Below, in pieces: positions 44,317 to 53,550 of a DNA stretch of 64,000 nt (positions within the stretch are counted from its first letter, which is position 1; every line of letters begins with the position of its first letter). Both the position numbers and the translations under genes were made by a program. Origin of the DNA: an uncultured Dehalococcoidia bacterium (lineage in GTDB: Bacteria; Chloroflexota; Dehalococcoidia; Lucifugimonadales; UBA1123); NCBI GenBank assembly GCA_951812505.1, contig CATOSI010000003.1, forward strand, positions 620,001 to 684,000, read 5' to 3'. Under the pieces are notes generated by a model. That model was given only the letters and a program-made list of their open reading frames with translations, was not told the DNA's origin and ran no database searches.

Positions 44317-45289
44317 CGAGTCTCCAGCATCGCGCTATGTGCTTGTTACCAACCAAGTACTCCGGTGGATACTCTTCCTCACACTTCTCGAATGCGTATT
44401 CGCAGCGAGGCTGGAAACTGCATCCGATTGGCATTTGGTCAAGTTGCGGCGGCTGTCCGTGTATGGACGTAAGCCACTCCACGTCTTCTTCCAGGTCGGG
44501 AACCGACCCCAGAAGGGCTTGTGTGTATGGATGCTGCGGCCTGAAAAACAGGTCTTCGACATCCGCTATTTCGACAATCTTGCCCGCGTACATCACCGCC
44601 ACACGGTCGCACATCCTCGCCACGATACCGAAGTCGTGCGTGATGAAAATAATAGCCGCGCCTGTCTCTGCCTGGATGTCCTTAAGCAGACGCAGGTATT
44701 GGAGCTGAATCGTGGCGTCGAGCGATGTCGTAGGCTCGTCCGCTATCAGCACCTTTGGAGAACGCGATATGGCAATCGCCCCTACTACCCTTTGTCTCAT
44801 GCCGCCGCTCATCTGGTGCGGAAAGGCGCGCATCCTTATCTCGGGCGCCGGTATCCTGACCATCTGCAGAAGTTCCACCGCGCGTTGCCAGACGGCGCGT
44901 GCCGGGCCACTCGCGTCCGTTCGGTAGGTCTCCGTAAGCTGATCGCCAATGGACAGCACCGGATTCAGGGAAGTCATCGGGTCCTGGAGAATCATGCAGA
45001 TATCCCGACCGCGTATGTCCGACATATCACTCCCGTTCATCTCGACCAGATCCTGACCGTCGAACATGATGCGTCCGCCGACGATACGGCCCCCAGGCTC
45101 CGGCACAAGCCGCATTATGGAAAGGGCCGTCATGCTCTTGCCTGAACCCGACTCCCCAACAATGCCGAGAGTTTCGCCGGCTTTCAATTCGAAAGATACT
45201 CCGTCCACAGCCTTCACCACGCCTGTGCGAGTGAAGAAGTGGGTGCGAAGGTCTTCTACTTGCAGAACGGTGTCGTTGCCGTTGTTCAA
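44294..45289 (-). CDS. Oligopeptide-type ABC transporter ATPase (OppD/DppD-like)
   Basis: A 331-residue ATPase with Walker A GIVGESGSGKSMTALSI, signature MSGGMRQRVVGAIAI and Walker B KVLIADEPTTSLD; the C-terminal CSFQPRCEYAFEKCEEEY corresponds to the Opp extension. The frame is open further upstream, but a TTG at 45289, ten bases after GGAGGG and just beyond the permease stop, is the likely start. This ATPase pairs with the OppF-like neighbour as a heterodimer. Confidence 0.9.
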   Translation of the reverse strand: MNNGNDTVLQVEDLRTHFFTRTGVVKAVDGVSFELKAGETLGIVGESGSGKSMTALSIMRLVPEPGGRIVGGRIMFDGQDLVEMNGSDMSDIRGRDICMILQDPMTSLNPVLSIGDQLTETYRTDASGPARAVWQRAVELLQMVRIPAPEIRMRAFPHQMSGGMRQRVVGAIAISRSPKVLIADEPTTSLDATIQLQYLRLLKDIQAETGAAIIFITHDFGIVARMCDRVAVMYAGKIVEIADVEDLFFRPQHPYTQALLGSVPDLEEDVEWLTSIHGQPPQLDQMPIGCSFQPRCEYAFEKCEEEYPPEYLVGNKHIARCWRLDDDHRTS

Positions 45290-45293
45290 TGCG

Positions 45294-46172
45294 TTAAACC
45301 CTCCGCAGCTTGGGATCCAGCGTGTCCCGCAACCAGTCGCCAAAGAAGTTGAACGCCATCACCACGATCGTGATCACAAGTCCCGGGAACAGCGATATCC
45401 ACCACATTCTGATCAGGCTCTGTCTGCCCTCAGCTACCATGATGCCCCATGCGGGATCGCCAGGCGGCAGACCCAGACCCAGGAAGCTCAGCGACGCCTC
45501 GGTCAGGATCACCCCCGCCACCGACAGGCTGGTTATCACCATCAGCGTATTCAGCACGTTAGGGAACACGTGCCGCCAGACTATGACGGTCGGCGAGACG
45601 CCCGCGATCTTGGCGAGTGTAACGAAGTCGGAGTCTTTCACCGAGAAGACCTCTCCCCTTATCATTCGCGCTATGCGCGGCCATGTAGAAACCGCCACCG
45701 CCACCACGATGGGCATTAGTCCGGTTCCCAAAATGGCGACGATTATCATGGCCAGCAGGATGGACGGGAAGCCCATAGTCGCGTCCGCGATGCGCATGAT
45801 GATGGTGTCAAGCCATTTGCCCGCGTACCCCGAGATCAGACCCAGCACCGTTCCCACCACGACGCCCGCGCCCAGCGCGAACATACTGATGAAGGCAGAC
45901 GTGCGGGCGCCGTATATCAGACGGCTGAGTATGTCCTTGCCGACGAAGTCAGTGCCAAGCGGATACTCCCATGTCTCGAATGGGGCTGTTCTGGCGTCGC
46001 GCAGGTTCTGCGCCGTCGGATCGTGCGGCGACAGCAAGGGCGCGAACACCGCAAGAATCACCAGTACGGTTATGACGATGACCGGTATCCAGGGAAGCCT
46101 GAGTTCCCTGATTCGGGCTAAGAGTCCGACCGATTCTTCCGCCAGAGCGTTTTCTTGTGTGAACGTTGCCAT
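45294..46172 (-). CDS. ABC transporter permease (DppC/OppC-like)
   Basis: A 292-residue membrane protein with an N-terminal helix (PWIPVIVITVLVILAVFAPLL), the DppC-type linker LSPHDPTAQNL and PLGTDFVGKDILSRLIYGAR, and the coupling-loop motif around DFVTLAKIAGVSPTVIVWRHV. The EASLSFLGLGLPPGDPAWG region is a family hallmark. Forms the membrane channel with the DppB-like permease, whose stop is 21 bases upstream. Confidence 0.92.
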   Translation of the reverse strand: MATFTQENALAEESVGLLARIRELRLPWIPVIVITVLVILAVFAPLLSPHDPTAQNLRDARTAPFETWEYPLGTDFVGKDILSRLIYGARTSAFISMFALGAGVVVGTVLGLISGYAGKWLDTIIMRIADATMGFPSILLAMIIVAILGTGLMPIVVAVAVSTWPRIARMIRGEVFSVKDSDFVTLAKIAGVSPTVIVWRHVFPNVLNTLMVITSLSVAGVILTEASLSFLGLGLPPGDPAWGIMVAEGRQSLIRMWWISLFPGLVITIVVMAFNFFGDWLRDTLDPKLRRV

Positions 46173-46193
46173 GATGAGTCTGCCCCAAACGCT

Positions 46194-47123
46194 CTAGTTC
46201 GTGTCCCTGATTCTTGGGTCGGCAAAGCCGTACATAATATCCACTATCAGCGCGGTAGCCACGTAGAAGAAACCGGACACCAGCACGGTCGCCTGCACCA
46301 GCGGCATATCTCGCTGGATGACTCCCTCGATCATCATCCTGCCCAGGCCGGGCCAGGCAAACACCTGCTCCACGACGATCGAGCCGTTCAGGAGCGCGGC
46401 GAGCGTCAGCCCTCCGAATGTCATAAGCGGAATGACCGCGTTTCTGGCGGCGTGTTTCCATATTACGATTCTCTCACGCATCCCCTTTACGCGCGCGAAC
46501 TTCACGAACTCGCTGTCCAGTATGTCCAGCATACTGGAGCGTCCCAGCCGCATCATGGCCGCGAGCGGCCCCAGCGCCAGCACACATGCCGGAAGGATGT
46601 AGTGGTCCGGCCCGCCTGACCCGTACACCGGCAGCCATTGCAAATACGCGCCGAACAGGATGACGACCATAATCGCCACCCAGAACTGGGGCGCGGCCAA
46701 CCCGAATATGGCGACAGCCTTGCCTATCTTGTCCGCCAGGGTGTCCCGTTTTACGGCGGATAAAATCCCCGCAGGCACCCCGATGATGAACGAAAGGAGC
46801 AGGCCCGCGGTGGCAAGCTGAAGCGTGGCGGGGATTCGCTCCATCAGCAGGTGCCGGGCCTCTTTCTGGCTGCGGACAGATTTGCCGAAGTCGCCCTTCG
46901 TGATCAGGTTCTTCATAAAGTCCAGGTACTGCACCAGGAACGGCCTGTCAAGACCTAGCCCCCTCTTGAGCTCCTCATAAACCTCGGGAGGGGCGTCAAT
47001 CCTCGCGGGTAGCAGCATCCTGACCGGGTCGCCCGTCAGGTGGACCGCTGAAAACACGACGAGGCTCAAACCGATTAGCGTTACCAGCGCCTCGAGAACT
47101 TTTCTTGTTATGTATCGTGTCAT
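46194..47123 (-). CDS. ABC transporter permease (DppB/OppB-like)
   Basis: A 309-residue, six-helix permease. The N-terminus ITRKVLEALVTLIGLSLVVF, the periplasmic stretch GDPVRMLLPARIDAPPEVYE, and the coupling helix EFVKFARVKGMRERIVIWKHAARNA define DppB. WPGLGRMMIEGVIQRDMPLVQ near the end is conserved. Second gene of the transporter operon, separated from the binding-protein gene by 137 bases that contain a stable hairpin. Confidence 0.92.
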   Translation of the reverse strand: MTRYITRKVLEALVTLIGLSLVVFSAVHLTGDPVRMLLPARIDAPPEVYEELKRGLGLDRPFLVQYLDFMKNLITKGDFGKSVRSQKEARHLLMERIPATLQLATAGLLLSFIIGVPAGILSAVKRDTLADKIGKAVAIFGLAAPQFWVAIMVVILFGAYLQWLPVYGSGGPDHYILPACVLALGPLAAMMRLGRSSMLDILDSEFVKFARVKGMRERIVIWKHAARNAVIPLMTFGGLTLAALLNGSIVVEQVFAWPGLGRMMIEGVIQRDMPLVQATVLVSGFFYVATALIVDIMYGFADPRIRDTN

Positions 47124-47210
47124 TTTAGCAGTCCGTATCGTCAGCTATTGACTTCCAGAGTCATCTAATAGAAACGCCGCCGATCACACGAATCACGGTT
47201 CATACAGTTC

Positions 47211-47238
47211 GCCCCGCTCCCTCGACAGGAAGCGGGGC
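47211..47238 (-). promoter_or_regulatory. Intercistronic hairpin after the binding-protein gene
   Basis: Arms GCCCCGCT (47211-47218) and AGCGGGGC (47231-47238) form a perfect eight-base GC-rich stem with a twelve-base loop. No T-run follows on the minus strand, so it is more likely an mRNA-stabilising or partial-termination hairpin that raises binding-protein levels over the permeases. Confidence 0.6.
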
Positions 47239-47260
47239 GCTTCTCTGTTAGCGAATGGTT

Positions 47261-49102
47261 CTAGTTGAACTCGATTGTCCACATGGCCGTGTTATATGTT
47301 ACGACTGGCCAGGGCTTCCAGCTTCCTGGCTTGATTCGCGGACCGAGACCCCAGGGCAGGTTCACGAAGAACGGGCTGAAAGCGTGGTTCTCCTCGCGCA
47401 ACTCGCCGTAAACCACCGGGAAGTTAGTCTCCCAAGCGTCAACTGTAACCTCGTTCACCAGCTTTTCGGTCACCAGTTCACTGAGGCGCTGGCATGTCGG
47501 GTCGCCATTCGGGTGCGCGTCCGATGTCCACTCAGCGTCGCAAATGCGCCATGCCTGTGCGCCGGCGGCGTAAGTGTACATCCCTCGCGTTATGCTAAGG
47601 CCGTTCCAGCGGGTTTCGTTCGTGCGAACCAGAACGCTGCCGGGCAGCTTGCGCTCGTTCCACTGCTGTCTAACCGATGTCGCGTCGCCCGTCCTCACCG
47701 TCGTATCGAGCCCAAGCTCGTTGTTCCAGGTTGTGCTGAACACTTCGGCGAGCTGCGGCTGGAGCGGAAGGTCGCCCGCCTCCCATGTCCAGATGTCGAA
47801 CGGCGGAATATCTACTCCCGCCTCTTCCAGAAGCTGCTTCGCCTTTTCCAGGTCGTGAGGACGAGGATCCGCTACGCCGTCCCTGTATCCGATGGTGCTC
47901 GGCGTCACATGCTGCCAGCCCTTGGGTATTGCCATGTCGCGGTTGTACAGGCTGTCAATGATCGCCTCTTTGTCTATGGCGTACTCCAACGCCTGTCGGA
48001 CGCGCTTGTCATAACACCACAACTCGGGATCCCAGCAGTCCACGAATACTATCCAGGAATAGGCCGCTTCAGGCTGATAGACGACCTGACCGCCCGCCGC
48101 CTCGATGTCCTCGAGCAGGAACACGTTCGCCTCGATCATGTCCGCCTGTCCGGCCTGCAGACCCGCGATTCGCGTGGCGGCTTCCGGCACTACCTCGGTT
48201 ATGTACTTCGCGAACTTGGGCCGGCGGTCTTCGTCATACCCATTCGCGGGCTGGTAGAAGTAGTCGTCGAACCGCTCCAGTTCGAACTTCTGACCAGGTA
48301 TCTGGTCGGAGAACATCATCGAGCCGCAACTATTAGGGTTGTTCTGGTACGCCTGGTCGTCGGTCTGGGAAATATCGCCGCCCGCGGCATTGTATCCGGT
48401 TACCTCTTGCCAGTGGTCGGCGTTGAATATCTGTCCGTCCTCGCCCTGAGAGTTCTCCGACATCAGGAAGGGCGTATCGGGTCGCGGGTTCTTGAACGAC
48501 AGCCGGAGTGTCTTGTCATCCACCTTCGTGATGGCCTCGCTAACCTGGGCGAGCGCAATCGAGGTTGGGTCAACACCCGGACGATTCAGTGCTGCCTCCC
48601 CAAATGCGAACTCAAAGCGCCACCAGGCGTCATCTACGGTAATATCGCTCCCGTCGTGCGCCTTGATGCCGTCCGCGATGGTGAAGTCAATCGTCCTGCC
48701 GTCTGAACTAACAGACCAACTGTCGGCCACGCCGCGCGTCAGAGTTCCACCGCCAGCGCCGCCAACGAGATTGCAGTTGAAATAGCGGGACACCTTCATG
48801 AACTCGGCTCCGCCCGAGCGAGTTGGGTCCCAGCCGCCGGTCGCGCCAACGTTGGCTACGAGCAGCGTAAGCGTTTCATCAGTAAGTCCGCTGTCCATTT
48901 CGGACTTAGTAGTCTCCTGCATCGTGGTCGCGGGCTGAGCCGCAGCCGGAACCGCCGTCGCGGGCGCCGGCGCTGCGGGCGCCGGCTGGGCCGGAGCCGC
49001 GGGCTCATCCTCGCTCGTGCACGCCAACACGAGCATCATCGCTATGGCCAGGCCTCCGATGATCAGAAAGAGCCTTGCGCCGTCACTGGTGAAAGATTTC
49101 AT
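47261..49102 (-). CDS. Extracellular solute-binding lipoprotein, family 5
   Basis: A 613-residue exported protein. The signal peptide ends at a lipobox (MMLVLACTSED), followed by an Ala-Pro-rich linker of about 40 residues. The SBP_bac_5 domain includes GRTIDFTIADGIKAHDGSDI and VRQALEYAIDKEAIIDSLYN. It captures peptides or similar ligands outside the membrane and feeds the permeases downstream. The start is ATG 49102, six bases after AAGGGG; an upstream ATG at 49108 directly abuts that site. First gene of the operon. An inverted repeat lies about 100 bases before it. Confidence 0.92.
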   Translation of the reverse strand: MKSFTSDGARLFLIIGGLAIAMMLVLACTSEDEPAAPAQPAPAAPAPATAVPAAAQPATTMQETTKSEMDSGLTDETLTLLVANVGATGGWDPTRSGGAEFMKVSRYFNCNLVGGAGGGTLTRGVADSWSVSSDGRTIDFTIADGIKAHDGSDITVDDAWWRFEFAFGEAALNRPGVDPTSIALAQVSEAITKVDDKTLRLSFKNPRPDTPFLMSENSQGEDGQIFNADHWQEVTGYNAAGGDISQTDDQAYQNNPNSCGSMMFSDQIPGQKFELERFDDYFYQPANGYDEDRRPKFAKYITEVVPEAATRIAGLQAGQADMIEANVFLLEDIEAAGGQVVYQPEAAYSWIVFVDCWDPELWCYDKRVRQALEYAIDKEAIIDSLYNRDMAIPKGWQHVTPSTIGYRDGVADPRPHDLEKAKQLLEEAGVDIPPFDIWTWEAGDLPLQPQLAEVFSTTWNNELGLDTTVRTGDATSVRQQWNERKLPGSVLVRTNETRWNGLSITRGMYTYAAGAQAWRICDAEWTSDAHPNGDPTCQRLSELVTEKLVNEVTVDAWETNFPVVYGELREENHAFSPFFVNLPWGLGPRIKPGSWKPWPVVTYNTAMWTIEFN

Positions 49103-49204
49103 GTTCATCCCCTTGAATACAAGCGTCCGAATCGGACTCACTTCTTATACAGGTCGTCCGTACACTGCAATTACGATCCCTTTTTGGGAAGCCAAACCAA
49201 GAAT

Positions 49205-49226
49205 CTGTCAACCCAAAGGGTGACAG
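49205..49226. promoter_or_regulatory. Inverted repeat upstream of the ABC transporter operon
   Basis: CTGTCA-ACCC and GGG-TGACAG are near-perfect inverted arms around AAA, 103-124 bases before the binding-protein start. A weak minus-strand promoter (TTGCAG, 15 bases, TATAAG at 49149-49144) lies between. The position suits an operator. Confidence 0.35.
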
Positions 49227-49504
49227 TCCAATATGTATTACCTCGCCAAATACCTCTATTGGTAGGGCGGATAATAAAGCCAATGTCCAAAGCTGTCAAT
49301 ACGCGAACTCCAAAAGCAGGGCCTTTCCAAAGTTTCCCCTAGTTTCTCATAAGACTACCTTTCGTGCACTGCATACGCTATAATACGAACATGCAAACTA
49401 ACTATGGAGCGTGTCCGACGATGATTTTGAACCTCGACATACATAAATATCCAGTTATGCTAGCCCAAAATCGGAGAGGCGAAAAATTTTTCCCAAAGCT
49501 AACG
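49227..49504. other. Intergenic region with a plus-strand -10 box
   Basis: Part of a 620-base gap. A perfect TATAAT lies at 49379-49384 on the plus strand with no good -35. If used, it would start a leader of over 330 bases to the DUF1800 gene, running through the CAGGTG cluster. No gene is convincing here. Confidence 0.35.
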
Positions 49505-49589
49505 CAGGTGATTAACAGGTGGATCTCTGGTGTTCTAATCACCTGTTGCCCTCCTGTTTCCCACCAGTTAAGCCACCTGTTGCCACCTG
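49505..49589. promoter_or_regulatory. Cluster of CAGGTG/CACCTG sites with a ten-base inverted repeat
   Basis: Five copies of CAGGTG or its complement CACCTG occur within 85 bases (49505, 49516, 49540, 49574, 49584). The first and third form perfect ten-base arms, CAGGTGATTA and TAATCACCTG, around a 21-base loop; the last two are a direct repeat of GCCACCTGT. The cluster is 135-220 bases upstream of the second DUF1800 gene. Confidence 0.5.
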
Positions 49590-49723
49590 TCGCTTTATAA
49601 ACGAAAGTATATGACCAGCCGATTTTCGACCCCGATTTCACCCGGTACCCGACATCTCTAATCAAGATAACTGAAAACTGATATACTCCCCAACGACACC
49701 AGATTGAGCCAAGGAGACTGCGA

Positions 49724-51181
49724 ATGACGACCGTTCGAGAGAAGCAAGACGTTGCGCTTATGGCACACCTGCTCAGGCGCGCCGGATTTGGGGCCACCGC
49801 CAGAGAGCTCGATCACTATATGGGCATGAGCTACGAAGAAGCCGTCGAGGAACTCCTGAGCGCCCGGCCCGCACCCAACGAACTGCCCGTTGACCTGATC
49901 CGCCGCTACCACGTGGACCAGTCCGACCTTAGAAACGGTCAGGCCGCCGCGGCTCAATGGGTTTACAGAATGGTCAACACCGACGCCGTCCTGCCTGAGA
50001 AGATGTGCCTGTTCTGGCACCGTGTATTCGCCACCGCCGCGACCAAGCTGATTCAGGCTCGCATGGTCACAAATCAGGTTGATATGTTCCGCGAATACGG
50101 CATGGGCAACTTCCGAGACCTCCTGGTTCAGTTGTCCAGAGACCCCGCAATGCTCATGTGGCTCGACAATCAGGACAACCACAAAGAGTCCATCAACGAG
50201 AACTACGGACGAGAGATACTCGAACTCTTCTCTATGGGAGTGGGCAACTACACCGAGGACGACATCAAAGAGTGCTCCCGCGCCTTCACCGGCTGGCGCG
50301 TCGTCAACCCCGACTATATGTCCATCAAGATGCGCAACAACACCGCGCGGCCCTACGGCTATATTGCCTGGCAGTTCGAGTACGACGACGAAGACCACGA
50401 CCACGACGACAAGAATTTCCTGGGCGAGGTCGGCGACTTCAACGGCGAGGACGTCGTTAACATCATTTGCAGGCAGCCTGCCACCGCGCGATTCATAGCG
50501 CGCCACCTGTACCACTTCTTCGTCGCCGACGAACTTCCGGTTCCACAGTGGCCGCACTTTGAGCCCAAGGACCCCGAGGCTATAGAGATAATGGCTCAGG
50601 CGTACTTGGACTCAGGTTACGACATGACCGCAATGTTGAGGGCTATGTTCAACTCCGACTTCTTCAAGGCCGAAGCCTCCCGATTCGCCCGAATCAAGAG
50701 CCCGGCGGAGATGGTTGTCGGAACCTTGAGAATCGCGGGACCGATCTCTCTGCCTTCGACCGACACTTACGCCGCTGCGGGAGCCTGCGCCGCAATGGGC
50801 CAGGGCCTGCTGAATCCCCCAAGCGTGGAGGGCTGGCAGGGCGGCAGTGAATGGATAAATACCGGTTCCTACGTACAGCGAGTCAACTTCGCCAGCCGCG
50901 TACTCAACAGCCCCGACAAGAGCGGAATCCGATCCATAATCGAGCGCATCGAAGATATGTCGGGCGGACAACCGATGTCCTCCGAGCATGTCGTTGACGC
51001 GGTCCTGGACATTCTCGGCCCGCTGCCCGTCTTGGACAGCACCCGGCAGGGTCTTGTCGAATACGCCTCCAAGTGGGGCGACTTCGACTTCGCCGACGAT
51101 GAATCTGCCGCCCGCGCAGCCATGAACATAGTAACCCTGATCCAGCTTGTCGTTACCACACAGGAATACCAGCTGGCTTAG
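49724..51181 (+). CDS. DUF1800 protein (second cassette)
   Basis: A 485-residue DUF1800 protein, clearly paralogous to 14012-15454. Matching blocks are AHLLRRAGFGATARELDHY, LFWHRVFATAATKL, WLDNQDNHKESINENYGREI, ELFSMGVGNYTEDDIKE and NPPSVEGWQGGSEWINT. It has no signal peptide. AAGGAG lies nine bases before ATG 49724. It opens a plus-strand cassette with an NHL protein 25 bases downstream and a DUF1501 protein after that. The reaction is unknown. Confidence 0.92.
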   Translation: MTTVREKQDVALMAHLLRRAGFGATARELDHYMGMSYEEAVEELLSARPAPNELPVDLIRRYHVDQSDLRNGQAAAAQWVYRMVNTDAVLPEKMCLFWHRVFATAATKLIQARMVTNQVDMFREYGMGNFRDLLVQLSRDPAMLMWLDNQDNHKESINENYGREILELFSMGVGNYTEDDIKECSRAFTGWRVVNPDYMSIKMRNNTARPYGYIAWQFEYDDEDHDHDDKNFLGEVGDFNGEDVVNIICRQPATARFIARHLYHFFVADELPVPQWPHFEPKDPEAIEIMAQAYLDSGYDMTAMLRAMFNSDFFKAEASRFARIKSPAEMVVGTLRIAGPISLPSTDTYAAAGACAAMGQGLLNPPSVEGWQGGSEWINTGSYVQRVNFASRVLNSPDKSGIRSIIERIEDMSGGQPMSSEHVVDAVLDILGPLPVLDSTRQGLVEYASKWGDFDFADDESAARAAMNIVTLIQLVVTTQEYQLA

Positions 51182-51206
51182 CGCGTCAAAGACCGAGGAT
51201 TGCACT

Positions 51207-52232
51207 ATGGTTACACAAACAAGGACAAAGAACTTCACCCTCAAACCCGTGACCACCGTCGGCTTCGTCGCCGACCAAGGCGGTCGCGGCTTCCATCTGC
51301 CTACCGACTTCGTGATTCGCTCTGACGGGAGAATCTTCGTCGCCAGTCGCAGTAACACCACCGCCTTGGACATCGTGGGAATTCAGATGGCGACGATAGA
51401 GGACGAATTCTTCGGACAACTGGGCGCGTATGGCAGTCAGGCAGGAAACATGATCTGGCCCTCTGCGCTCGCGCTCGACAGCGAAGACAACCTCTACCTC
51501 GCCGATGACTTTCTCCAGCGGGTCACCGTCTACGACCGCGACGGCAACGTGACCGGTACATGGGGAACGCAGGGTACGGCGGATGGCGAATTCGATGGCA
51601 TATCCGGCCTGCTCTTCGACGCAGACGACAACCTGCTACTGGTTGACCACCGCAACAACAGAATCCAGAAGTTCACTAAGGACGGGCAGTTCCTCGACAA
51701 ATGGGGCGGTCCCGGCAGCGGTGACGGAGAATTCGATCTCCCCTGGGGCATCAGCCAGGACAGCGAGGGATTTCTGTACATAGCCGACTGGCGCAACGAC
51801 CGCATCCAGAAGTTTACGCAGGATGGTGAGTTCGTCGCCAAGTTCGGCGAGTCCGGCGACGGAGAAGGTCAGTTCAACCGGCCCTCTGGTCTGGCGGTGG
51901 ATTCCGACGGCAACATGTATGTCGCCGACTGGGGAAATCAGCGTGTCCAGGCTCTGGACTCGGAAGGCAACGTCATCCAGTCGCTTCGTGGCGACGCGAT
52001 ACTAGGTTCCTGGGCAGTTGAATACCTCAACGCCAACGCCGACGAACTCGAAGCGCGCTCCAAGTTCGTCCCCGTTTTCGAAGTGGACACCGACGACCAG
52101 AATGAGGTTTCGGCAAGAATCGAACCATACTTCTGGGATCCCGTAAGGGTCGCGCTCGACGACCAGGAACGAATCTATGTCCTGGAGACCAGCCGCCACC
52201 GTTTCCAAGTTTACGAAAAGGTGGCCGAATGA
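51207..52232 (+). CDS. NHL-repeat beta-propeller protein (second cassette)
   Basis: A 341-residue NHL propeller, the same length as its paralogue at 12976-14001. Blades include ALALDSEDNLYLADDFLQRV, LLFDADDNLLLVDHRNNRIQ, GISQDSEGFLYIADWRNDRI and GLAVDSDGNMYVADWGNQRV. The last part (VALDDQERIYVLETSRHRFQ) closes the propeller. The frame is open upstream into the DUF1800 gene, but ATG 51207 with GAGG eight bases before it matches the paralogue's start. No signal peptide. Confidence 0.92.
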   Translation: MVTQTRTKNFTLKPVTTVGFVADQGGRGFHLPTDFVIRSDGRIFVASRSNTTALDIVGIQMATIEDEFFGQLGAYGSQAGNMIWPSALALDSEDNLYLADDFLQRVTVYDRDGNVTGTWGTQGTADGEFDGISGLLFDADDNLLLVDHRNNRIQKFTKDGQFLDKWGGPGSGDGEFDLPWGISQDSEGFLYIADWRNDRIQKFTQDGEFVAKFGESGDGEGQFNRPSGLAVDSDGNMYVADWGNQRVQALDSEGNVIQSLRGDAILGSWAVEYLNANADELEARSKFVPVFEVDTDDQNEVSARIEPYFWDPVRVALDDQERIYVLETSRHRFQVYEKVAE

Positions 52233-52319
52233 CGCTCCGGAAACAACAGCGCAGACCGTCCAGTCTCTTATCACTGAAAATCAATAACTGATAACTACCA
52301 ACCAGGAGGCAAGTCCGAC

Positions 52320-53450
52320 ATGGGTGAAGCGAAGAACAGAAAACTGGTCGTGGTACAGCTCTCCGGGGGCAACGACTACCTGAACTGCGTCGTGCCTTAC
52401 ACCAACGCCGAGTACATAGACAATAGACCCAACGTCCGAATCGAGCAGGAAGACGTGATCCCATTAGACGATCAGTATGGGTTCAATCCTGCGATGGGTC
52501 CAATTAAAGACCTTTACGATGATGGCAAGGTCGCGATAATCCACGGCGTAGGCTACCCGGTGCCCAACAGGTCACACTTCCGCTCCATGGACATCTGGCA
52601 CACCGCCGAGCCCACCAAGGTCGGCGACGAGGGCTGGCTCGGCCAGGCGGTGCGCGAAATGCACCCCGATGGCGACAACGTTGTCGCTGCCGTCAACTTC
52701 AGCGCTGCCCTGCCCAGGGCTCTCGTAGCCAAGAATGCCCCCGTTGCGTCGGTTTCCGATCTCAGCAGCTACGGCCTTCTCAGCCACATGGACGGTGGAG
52801 ACCAGCGAAGCGAAGCGCTTGAAGCCTTTCGCAGCATGTACACGCACGCCATAGGTAGTGGCCCCGTGATGGACTTCCTCAGCCAGACAGGTCTGGACGC
52901 ATTGAAAGGCTCCGATATCCTTAGCGGCGTGCCCGATAAGTACTCCTCGAATGTCGAATATGCGTCTAACCCCTTCGCCCAGCGAGCCAGGGACACAGCA
53001 CAGGTGTTGACCGCCGACATCGGCACCCGAATCTGCTACACTCAGCACGGCAGCTTCGATACGCATACCAACGAAGTCGCGCTCCACAAGACGCTTTGGG
53101 GACACGTGGCAGGCGGAATCTACGACCTATACACCGACCTGAAAGAGCAAGACGCCAGCGAGGACGTGCTGATCTTTGTCTTCTCGGAATTCGGAAGGCG
53201 TGTCAAAGACAACGGCAACGGCACCGACCATGGTTCCGGCGGTGTCGCCTTTATGATTGGCGACAGCGTGAATGGCGGCAACTTCAGCGAATACCCGTCG
53301 CTCGACCCCGACAAACTCGTTGAAGGCGACCTCGCCTTCAACCTTGACTTCCGCAGCGTCTATACCGAAATACTGGAAGACTGGCTCGAGGTCGATCCGA
53401 GGCCCATCGTCAAGGGAGACTACGAGAAGATCGGAGCTTTGGCGGTTTAA
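52320..53450 (+). CDS. DUF1501 protein (second cassette)
   Basis: A 376-residue DUF1501 protein with the same blocks as 11748-12881: LVVVQLSGGNDYLNCVVPY, VPNRSHFRSMDIWHTAEP, CYTQHGSFDTHTNE, FVFSEFGRRVKDNG and GTDHGSGG. The likely metal ligands are kept. Like its paralogue it starts at the domain with no Tat or Sec signal, unlike most of the family. AGGAGG precedes ATG 52320 and a strong terminator follows at 53517. The cassette is thus a closed three-gene unit. Confidence 0.92.
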   Translation: MGEAKNRKLVVVQLSGGNDYLNCVVPYTNAEYIDNRPNVRIEQEDVIPLDDQYGFNPAMGPIKDLYDDGKVAIIHGVGYPVPNRSHFRSMDIWHTAEPTKVGDEGWLGQAVREMHPDGDNVVAAVNFSAALPRALVAKNAPVASVSDLSSYGLLSHMDGGDQRSEALEAFRSMYTHAIGSGPVMDFLSQTGLDALKGSDILSGVPDKYSSNVEYASNPFAQRARDTAQVLTADIGTRICYTQHGSFDTHTNEVALHKTLWGHVAGGIYDLYTDLKEQDASEDVLIFVFSEFGRRVKDNGNGTDHGSGGVAFMIGDSVNGGNFSEYPSLDPDKLVEGDLAFNLDFRSVYTEILEDWLEVDPRPIVKGDYEKIGALAV

Positions 53451-53516
53451 CCTGAGTCCCTGGTTTCTTTCTCGATCTGAATGAAACCTGCGGGCCTGAT
53501 AACTGAAAAGAGTTAG

Positions 53517-53550
53517 AACACCCCCGGACCTTCATTCCCGGGGGTGTTTT
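53517..53550 (+). terminator. Rho-independent terminator of the second cassette
   Basis: Arms AACACCCCCGG (53517-53527) and CCGGGGGTGTT (53538-53548) are perfect over eleven bases, with a ten-base loop and a TTTT run ending at 53550. Confidence 0.92.

Noticed and set aside
45310..46197. 295-codon frame on the plus strand
   Set aside because: Antisense of the DppC-like permease; Ser/Thr-rich composition is the mirror of membrane codons.
47255..48706. 483-codon frame on the plus strand
   Set aside because: Antisense of the solute-binding protein gene; no recognisable domain.
49402..49797. 131-codon frame on the minus strand
   Set aside because: Overlaps the DUF1800 start and the repeat cluster; no ribosome site or domain.
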